A stretch of DNA of 64,000 nucleotides from Chaetorhynchus papuensis (Eukaryota > Chordata > Aves > Passeriformes > Rhipiduridae), in the NCBI GenBank assembly GCA_013396525.1, contig VWYX01000410.1, forward strand, positions 107,618 through 171,617, written 5' to 3'. The position numbers were made by a program, and so were the translations under genes. The notes beneath the pieces are model-generated. The model saw only the letters and a list, made by a program, of their open reading frames with translations, was not told where the DNA came from and made no database searches. Shown piece after piece: positions 56,556 through 64,000 of this stretch (positions are counted from its first letter, which is position 1; every line of letters begins with the position of its first letter).

Positions 56556-57315
56556 TCTTGTTCCAACAGCAGCACAAAGAAGAAAAGGAAGGAGATGGAA
56601 GAAAAGTTTCTTCTCAATTTGTCCGCTTTTTGCACTAGCTTGCCTCCTCACTGCTCTGTCTTACAGATGCTAACACCACACCATGTGCAGCTGTTGTAAG
56701 GCAGACAAAGCTTCTGTGTCCAAAAAGCTACATTTCACAAGGCTGATTTCTGCAGATCTCCTAGAGTTCATAAATTATTATTTAAAAGGAGTGCACTGGA
56801 GACACACTCGAACACCTTACCTTTGCTTGAAGAAAAATAAAATAATGACCTAAACACATTTCGTGGAGAACAAATGGAGTTTAGGTCGTGGAGCATCCAC
56901 CAAAGCCTGTATGAGGCTAGAAAAACTCTGGGATAATGGAAAATGCAACCTCAGTTTTTGTAAGGCAGCTTTCCACATTAAAAGTAGGCACCACCTTGTC
57001 TGCATGTGTACAAGCTGCAGCTACCAATTGGAGAGAGGAAGATTAAAAAAAAAAAAAAGAGCAAGTGAGCAAGTGAACAGGTTTTTCCAGTTTTTGCTGA
57101 AGCACAGATCAGAACAAAGGAGCTGTTGGACAAACAACTCATAACTCAGTCACCTGAGGCTTTGCAAATCAGCAAGAACAGAAAACAGGAAAAAAAAAAA
57201 GACAGTGGCCAAACGAATTTAGCACTGTTTTCCTTCTGTCAAGCAAGTCCTGCAGAGTGGGCTGGATAAGCTAGCAATGGGAGGATGCAAAAATTATCTG
57301 TGGTTTTCATGCAGA

Positions 57316-57346
57316 AAAAGGAAAATGATCTAAAAGGAAAATGATC
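57316..57346. repeat. Tandem duplication of AAAAGGAAAATGATC
   Basis: Two head-to-tail copies at a 16-nt spacing differ only in the final base. Confidence 0.85.
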
Positions 57347-60189
57347 GCTTCTCCTCTTGCTTAATTCACCAGTCTGGTGCATATGCCCACCCTTGGCTGA
57401 ACAGTTTTACAAATGACCCTGGTTTAATTCTTGTAGCATGAAGTGATATTTGTAATATTGAGGATTCCAATAAAATCTGTTTTGATTCATGGTCACCTTA
57501 ATTAGGGATCCAGTAGGCATGGGTCTGCTGAATATTGATCACTTTAATTAACTTCTTCACAGATTTCGTGGCTTTATTCTAACTATTCCATTTGATACAT
57601 TTATCGGTAAGTTTTAGCCTCTCTCCTTTAATAAGTCTTTATTTTCTAAATAAATCATGTTTGAAAATCAACCCTTTGTTCTGCACCCATCTCCACACAC
57701 TCATGAACAGGCTGACCCAAATCTCTCTGGTCTGTCCAACAACTGCTGTTTTTCTCTTGATTTAATTTTCCTAAACACAAATACTACTTGTCACAAATAA
57801 GCCTACCTACATTGGTAAACCAAAATATATGAGACCTCTAATACATAATGCAATTCATTACAACGAATTGGGACTTTGATTTTTCTGTCTACTTTCTTGA
57901 CCAGCTCTGCAAACCCATTGAGTTCTGATCTCTGTCTAGCTTCTTAATGTTATCAAAAGTGGGGCTAGTATTTCTATTTTCTCACCATGTTTTCTGGATC
58001 CTTTCAGTGGGGGTCTTTTAAAGCACAGAGAACCTATGTGATTGCCAGGTCCTACTTCTGCCACCACTTGCTCTTCACCTTTTGCTCATCATCTGCCACC
58101 GTTCAGCTTTCATCCTAAAAGCCTGTTATCCATCACATGCTCCTTCTGTCTCTTGCTCTATTCTGTCTAATGAACTGTAATGTTTAATTGTGAGATTCTT
58201 TAAAGGTACTTGAAAAAGTACTTGAACTGCACTGCACTGAGATGAGAAAACAACAAGACTGTTTCAATGAAACATCTGCTAGTAATGACTGCATTTCTGT
58301 AATGTTCTTACTAAACATTTCAAAATGTATTGTGAACACTAAAACAGCTTTCCAACATATCTGTAAAGATGATATTCCCAAAATGGTTTAAAAACAAGTT
58401 TCAGAGGTGCTGAGCTCTTGTAACTCTGTTTTAGATACGTGGGAGTTAAAGAAGTGCATGACACCTAAACATTAGGCTATAATTTACCTGAAGGCATAAA
58501 ACTCAGGTGTCCTGATACCTAGTTTGATGACTCAGTCAGGAAATCATTCTTTGATTTGAAACAACTACTTGAAAGTCAGTGTAGAAGGCTAGTTTTTGGA
58601 TCTTCAAACAGACTGTGAAATCACAACAGCTGCTGTAAAGGTAAAAGTTGAAACTATAAATCCAATGTTTTTGATTGGTTTCATGACCTTGATAAGTTTC
58701 CTTATCTAATTAAATAAAATGTCAGGTTAAGTCTGCAGAAGAGGGAAAAAAAATAGTAGTACTGTATGGTTAGACTATTTTTGGTTTTATTCTTGTACAG
58801 AACATGTTTGAAACAGTCAATGTCCCACATCACATCTTGATTTTTGTCTCCAAAGGGGAAAAAAAAAAGTCTGTTCCTTTGTACAGTGTTAAAAAAAGCC
58901 TCTCCAAACCATTTCCATTCTGTTTGTGTGCAAAAGAGACTTCCAAGCAGCAACCTTACTGTGTGAAGGCTGTTTGGAATTCTGTATAAAACGCATTTGG
59001 AAGTTTAAACCTGTTTGCCAAAAAATAGATGAATGCTGCAGCTAAATAGTACTTTCAACAGAAAGCTTCCACTGGTCCCGCATTTAATCTGCTATGTACC
59101 TTCTCTGCAAATGAGAGAAAATACTGCTTTTGGGCACAGTCCCTTAAGCATCTAACACTCACGGTAGGTTTATTTTGTTTTGAACCAAAACCAGAAAATG
59201 TAAAAAATATACTTGTTCATCTACCATTTTGCTCATGCAGCACGCCACTGCTTAAACTGCTTCTTGTAACAGAAATTCCTTTATCCAGTTTAAAATGGTG
59301 CATAACTTTCGGTCGCTCAGAAGTTGACTGGCACTGGAGACATATACACAAACAGGCTTTCTACTCCTCTTTCATACATGACCTAGGGCCTCTTCATGCT
59401 ATCAGGCCCCCAAGCACCCTCAGGCTCTGACATAAATATTGGGGGGAAAAAGGTATTTGAACTATGGTAGCAAAATTTTAGCTCTGGGTTCTAGATTTTA
59501 GAAATACTTGTTACCCCTGTGGTTTTAATAAATGGAAAAAGGATTTTTTCAAAGTGTAGGGGAAAGAGGCAGTGATTGAGAACTTATGTAGTCTTACTTG
59601 ACTTGTGTGCCAGTCAAATAAGAAAACAGGTACTTAAATGCTTAAAAAGCAGTAAACTGAAAGAATATACACAACACTGGTTACTCAAGAATCCCAAACT
59701 TTAAGAAATTGAACTAATTAAACTTGCATTTTATAAATCTGCCCCATGTAATTTTTTTATTGCAACTTTGTCTTACACACATTTCTTTCACACTCTTCTC
59801 TCACCTTCCTGTTCAAGGGTGAGGAAAGCACTGTGCAGTTTAGAAATATGTATGAGGGCTGTGCATTACTGCTTGTTTAGCAACAGATGTGATTCAAAAG
59901 GTTGTAGCTTCCCTCATGCCTAGCAGGTCTTTATTGTCCCCATACCTGCAGTTGAGGCCTCCTCACTTGTACTAATTCAGTGCTCTTTAAACTGGATCCA
60001 TGAAATCTTGTGACTATAAAATAGCAACAGAGAACTATCAACAAACTGAAGGACTTATGTTCTCAAAATGGACCTACCATTAACAGAATAGTAGAGTAAA
60101 ATATAGAATTTGAAAAAAATGATTGAGAAAGCAGAACAATTGTAAACTCTGAGTCTATCGTGTGCAACTTACATTACTACTGAGCTCTT

Positions 60190-60318
60190 TTATATATATA
60201 TGTATATATACACACACATATCTATACATATGTATATGTGCATATATGTGTATATATACATAAAATACATATAATATATATAAAAAACTACACACAAGTG
60301 TGTGCATGTGTGTAAATA
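60190..60318. repeat. TA/TG/CA compound microsatellite
   Basis: The stretch is almost pure alternating purine-pyrimidine: TATATATG, ACACACA, GTATATGTGCATATATGTG and AATATATATA blocks, ending in GTGTGTGCATGTGTG. It is a compound, partly self-complementary simple repeat that is likely to be length-variable. Confidence 0.9.
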
Positions 60319-61764
60319 TTCACTGTTATATATTCAGGAGGAATTCGGCTGAACATAAACAGACTACAGTTATTCAAGCAGGGAGGAAGCCAGATGTGAG
60401 GACTTGATAGATCCAGATTTGTGAAAATCTGCCAGGGTTTACTTCATTGCAGAGCTCTGTGAGCATTCACTGCAATTTCTGTAGAGTATAAAGGAAGTTG
60501 TTCTCACAGCATCTTATTCCTTGGCTGAGATATTTGCCCATCCTCCTTCAGAGGGAGAGTGCCATCTACTGAAGCATTCCTTTGCACAGCTCCCTTGAGC
60601 CTTGTCCCACTCACGGACTGACAAAATCCATTCAAAGGGGTTGTAAAACTGAACAAGGTTTTAAAAGGAAAAGCAGCTGCTATAGATGTGAATCTCTGTT
60701 GTAAAGTGCCAGCTGCACATAAAGAACCAGGCCAAAGATGGTAAATACAACCACTGACTTGTGCAAGCCTGTGCTCCAGCTTTTGAAGAGATTAAAGACA
60801 ACCTCACTCTGGGTTTCTTCATTCCTAATAAATCCTTGGAACTGAGATTACATTACCACTTTGTAACTCTTAGGAGTGGTGTTCCCTGAAGGCACAATCC
60901 AATTTCACTGCTGTGACTATCAACCATGGACTTTCCTATTGATTCCTCCTTTCTGTGTTAGTGCTCACAAGATGCACACCTACTCAGCTGACTCACTGAA
61001 TAGTGAGAACACCTGATAACAGTCACCAGGAGTCTGGCATGGGTGAGTGATGACACAGTATTCCTGTGCTGCTTTCTCTTTATGTAATTTCCCATTGTCT
61101 TGAGCTTCATAGTTTGCTGTAAATTTTCTGGACTGTTGCTGTACTCAAATAAAGTAGCAGTTTGTGTCATGCTCAGAGCTACTGTCTCCTCTGATAATAA
61201 TAAGCACATAAATTGATTTAATTTTGGTATTTTTTATTGCTTTGTAGCAAAAGAGAGTGTCTCTCACAGCTCAGAGGTGCCCACACACCTTAGAGGTTTG
61301 AACAAATTGTATAAAAAGAAAGTTAAATTTTACAAGGTAAATTATCACACAAAGTCGTGGAATCAGGAGAGGGAGACCTGTCAGGTTGTGTTTCATATGA
61401 ATACCCTTAGAAAACCACTGGTTTGACGTGTTTCAAAGCACACATGCACGTCCTGATGCTTTTGCTACGAAGGGGCTCCCCTGAAGAATCACACAGCCCA
61501 TAGCTCAAACATCTTGTTTGGCAAAACAAGGAGTGAACAAAACTTTGAAAGAACTTGCATTAACTGTCTTTAGGCAAATATATTTGCCAAAACCTTACAA
61601 AGTATTTTCAAAAAGTTTCACATTGTAGTTTGTTTTTTCCAGCTGGGCACACAGTATGTTGTCTTAAATACAACAGAGAACTGAGAGTAGAAGTCTTTCT
61701 GTAAGATACATCCCCATGTATCTTATTTTGGCTTATGTCTGACAAATCTTTGTTGGTGCCAGTG

Positions 61765-62620
61765 GGATTGAGTGCACCCTCAACAAGTTTGCCAACAACA
61801 CCAAGCTGAGTGGTGTGGTCAACACACTGGAGAGAAGGGATGCCACGCAGAAGGACGAGAATAGGCTTGAGGTGGGCCTGTATGAGCCTCAGAAGTTCAA
61901 CAAGGCCAAGTGCAAGGTTCTACACCTGGATCAGGACAATCCCAAGCACAGGCTGGCAGAGAATGGATTGAGAGCAGCCCTGAGGAGAAGAACTTGGGGG
62001 TGCTGGTGGGTGAGAGGTTGGACAGGAGCCAGCAGTGTGAGCTCACAGTTCAAAAAGCCAATTGTATCCTGGGCTGTATCCAAAGCAGTGTGGCCAGCAG
62101 GGTGAGGGAGGGGATTCTGCCCCTCTGCTCTGCTCTGGTGAGACCCCACCTGCAGTGCTGCAGCCAGCACTGAGGCCCCAACACAAAAGGACACAGACCT
62201 GTTCGAGCAAATCCAGAGGCAGGTCACAAAGAGGACCAGCGGGCTGCAACACTTCTCCTATGAAGACAGGCTGAGAGAGCTGGGGTAGTTCACTCAGGAG
62301 ATGAGAGAGCTCCAAGGAGGAGATCGTACAGCAGCCTTCCAGTACCTATGGGTGGGGGGCTACAAGAGGGCCAGAAAGTGACTTTTTTTACAAGGGCATG
62401 CAGTGACAGGACAAGGGGCAATGGCTTTAAACTGAAAGAGGGTAGGTTTAGTTCAGGTATTATGAAGAAATTCTTACTGTGAGAGGCGTGAGGCACTGGC
62501 ACAGGTTGCCCGTATAAGCTGTGGATGCACCATCTCTGGAAGTGTTCAAGGCCAGAATAGATGGGGTTTTGAGCAACCTAGTCTAGTGGAAGGTGCCCCT
62601 GCATGAGCAATTCTCAGAAC
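61765..62620 (+). mobile_element. CR1 LINE, 5'-truncated (about 0.85 kb)
   Basis: This is a continuous match to the CR1 ORF2 end and 3'UTR. Markers are AACAACACCAAGCTGAGTGG, AACTTGGGGGTGCTGGTGGG, ATTGTATCCTGGGCTGTATC, GTGAGACCCCACCTGCAGTG, AAGACAGGCTGAGAGAGCTG and TGGAAGTGTTCAAGGCC. The reverse-transcriptase end is readable (CSALVRPHLQCC) but the frame is broken by indels, so it is dead. The terminal octamers are missing. No function is implied for its open frames. Confidence 0.95.
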
Positions 62621-63286
62621 CACTAAGAACCATAAGGAGGTGTACTGAATGCAGCCAAATCCCATGACAGTTCTGAAAACCTTATAGGCCCTGGCAAATT
62701 GTCTTGTCTCACAGGTTCATTATCATTGATTAAGGAGCCTCTTCATTAATAGTACCTTATTGTTGGTTACAGAAAAAGCTGTAGCACGTGTGCTGCACTT
62801 GAGGTACACATCGGTTACACCATCCCTACAGAAAAGAAAACCTTAAAAGGAGAGAGGGATTTGTTTCTCTCAAGGCCAGACTGTTCATCAGTTAACCACA
62901 CTGTTTTTATTTCAGCACCAACTACTCGTTGGTTGCTGCCTCCATAGAATGCTACACTTCAAAAAACTTACTAGCCAAAATAGATCTAACCAGCGCATCA
63001 CTTTCCCTACACATGAAACAGTAAACCAGCATTTGGGGATTATGTCTGCTTCTCACCTTCCATGCCTTTCTCCTTCCATCAGTTGCTTTTGGCTGCCTCC
63101 CAGTCATTGTCCCCAGAATTCAAAAAACTCACGTCAAAATGGCATACGTGTGTCCCTTCCTATTTTTTGTAGTGGGCTGGTTTTTGCTTCTTGCCTCAAA
63201 AATAATAGGCAATAGCCTTTTAAAAAATAAATCAGCTGTGTAAGATTCAAGCAGCGTGAATTGCTCATCAGTGCTCTCAAGTAAAT

Positions 63287-63377
63287 GGTGCGATTCTTGG
63301 GGCTGTCCTGTGCACGGCTAAGAGCTGGAGTCGATATGGGTCCCTTCCAACTCAGAATACTCTGTGATTCTGTGAAT
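63287..63377 (+). mobile_element. CR1 3' terminal fragment
   Basis: GGGGCTGTCCTGTGCACGGC, AGCTGGAGTCGATATGGGTC, CCTTCCAACTCAGAATACTC and the tail TGTGATTCTGTGA match the end of a CR1 subfamily. It directly borders the CpG island. Confidence 0.85.
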
Positions 63378-63710
63378 TTTAGGACTTGGCCAGCCTAGAC
63401 ACACCTCTTCGTGTGTCACTCAGTGGCTGCTCACTCGCAGCCCTCGGCTGCACCTTTTTGCTGGTACAGAAACCTCTCGGGCGCGCTTTTCCCGAACGAG
63501 GCGCTGCAGCACCGCAACCAAGCGACGGCCGCCCGCCTGCTGCAAAAGGTGCTGCAGTAAAGCGCCGCGGCACCGCCATCTCCCTCCCGGTGCGCGGAGC
63601 ACCGGCTGCCGATGCCGCTGGATGCCGAGCCGCTGCCTGCGCTGCGCCGCGCTACGCACACAGCTCCTTCCAAGCGACTCCTGTGCATGGACGCGCACCC
63701 CGCCCCACAG

Positions 63711-63723
63711 GTAACCAGGCAAC
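63711..63723. promoter_or_regulatory. X-box (RFX binding site)
   Basis: GTAACCAGGCAAC fits the full X-box pattern GTNRCC-N(1)-RGYAAC with both half-sites perfect. RFX factors use this site in promoters of cilium genes. It is inside the CpG island. Confidence 0.75.
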
Positions 63724-63871
63724 GGCCGGAGGGGCCCTGCGCCTCGCATCTCTTCGGGGAACGAGAGGATACAGGGCAGCAGCTTTTAGCCGCGGTGGTG
63801 CGGTGGGGCGCCAGGGGCCACGGCGGGCGGGACATGGAGCTCCCGGGCGTGGGGCAGGGACACAGCTCAGC

Positions 63872-63880
63872 GGGGGCGGG
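63872..63880 (+). promoter_or_regulatory. GC box (SP/KLF site)
   Basis: GGGGGCGGG lies ten bases left of the first YY1 element. Confidence 0.55.
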
Positions 63881-63889
63881 CGACAGCCA

Positions 63890-63901
63890 GCCGCCATCTT
63901 G
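63890..63901 (-). promoter_or_regulatory. YY1 element, minus orientation
   Basis: GCCGCCATCTTG is the reverse complement of the core YY1 promoter motif CAAGATGGCGGC. In the minus direction it would lie at or just after a leftward start site. Confidence 0.75.
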
Positions 63902-63923
63902 CTTGCGGACGGGTACCCGAAAC

Positions 63924-63934
63924 CAAGATGGCGG
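63924..63934 (+). promoter_or_regulatory. YY1 element, plus orientation
   Basis: CAAGATGGCGG faces the other way from the first element, 22 nt further right. Its ATG opens a six-codon reading frame including the TGA at 63943-63945, which would be a short upstream ORF if transcription starts to its left. Confidence 0.75.
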
Positions 63935-63974
63935 TCAGGCGTTGAGCACGGGGCTGGCGCTTCCCCGCCCTCAG

Positions 63975-63985
63975 CGGAAGTGACG
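63975..63985 (+). promoter_or_regulatory. ETS/CRE composite site
   Basis: CGGAAGTGACG joins an ETS core (GGAAGT) to a CRE half-site (TGACG), a composite common in housekeeping and bidirectional promoters. Confidence 0.7.
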
Positions 63986-64000
63986 CTTTGGCGGCAGCAG

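Larger units (their letters stand above)
56556..61760. other. Upstream region of the Vac8-like gene, no coding signal
   Basis: It may be the first, non-coding intron of the Vac8-like gene if transcription starts at the CpG island. I see a 15/16-bp tandem duplication at 57316 and a microsatellite at 60190. Otherwise it is AT-rich sequence with chance open frames. Confidence 0.55.
63470..64000. promoter_or_regulatory. CpG island promoter at the window edge
   Basis: CpG density and GC content rise sharply from about 63.47 kb and stay high to the end, in contrast to the CpG-poor rest of the window. It contains GC boxes, two YY1 elements, an ETS/CRE site and an X-box. No coding exon with a good start and donor is seen. 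It is likely the promoter of a gene running right and perhaps, leftward, of the Vac8-like gene (7 kb away). BCLAF3 would be expected to the right from human order (memory). Confidence 0.85.

Noticed and set aside
61815..62315. Plus- and minus-strand frames of 70 to 98 codons
   Set aside because: These are pieces of the dead CR1 element or its antisense, not host genes.
63431..63983. Open frames of 80 to 134 codons in both strands of the CpG island
   Set aside because: GC-rich sequence is poor in stop codons, and these frames overlap each other in all directions with Arg/Ala/Pro-biased composition and no motif.
1..64000. CRISPR arrays, operons, tRNA or rRNA genes
   Set aside because: None is seen. 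The exon-intron structure and CR1/LTR repeats identify the DNA as vertebrate nuclear.

Overview
The window is vertebrate nuclear DNA, most likely from a bird. Coding sequence is sparse and cut into short exons with consensus GT-AG junctions. The recognisable repeats are CR1 LINE tails (some with the octamer-like ATTCTRTGA ends) and one LTR of a kind I recall as common in Neoaves, especially songbirds. I cannot name the species. Two genes were assembled by hand from open frames, splice sites and intron phase.

Region 1 (1 to about 29.3 kb, + strand) is the 3' two thirds of MAP7D2, a MAP7-family microtubule-associated protein. Twelve coding exons (4189 to 27456) join without a frame break into 528 codons plus stop. 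They give a conserved SPWESS / LLTPTHSFLARSKS block, a Pro/Lys-rich linker, the long charged MAP7 coiled coil that binds kinesin-1 in this family, and the conserved C-terminus ending in Glu-Val-Ile. The N-terminal exons lie left of the window. The 3'UTR has several poly(A) signals, the last at 29263.

Region 2 (29.3 to 32.2 kb) is the tail-to-tail space between two convergent genes. It holds a solo, truncated ERV-type LTR and the 3'UTR of the minus-strand gene.

Region 3 (32.2 to 56.6 kb, - strand) is the most interesting part: a 14-exon gene for an armadillo-repeat protein of 574 residues. In length, repeat order and N-terminus (MG with Cys5 and Cys8, a possible dual acylation signal) it resembles yeast Vac8, the 578-residue vacuole-membrane adaptor. 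Three successive exons are exactly 120 nt and one is 123 nt, so each carries one ARM repeat. I know of no standard vertebrate symbol for it and leave the symbol empty.

Region 4 (56.6 to 63.4 kb) has no gene I can support. It holds an 0.85 kb CR1 copy, a TA/TG microsatellite and a CR1 tail.

Region 5 (63.4 to 64.0 kb) is a CpG island with two facing YY1 elements, a GC box, an ETS/CRE composite site and a textbook X-box for RFX factors. It probably starts a gene that runs right out of the window and may also be the distant 5' end of the Vac8-like gene. Human gene order, from memory (MAP7D2 followed by BCLAF3), suggests BCLAF3 as the rightward gene, but no coding sequence of it is present here.
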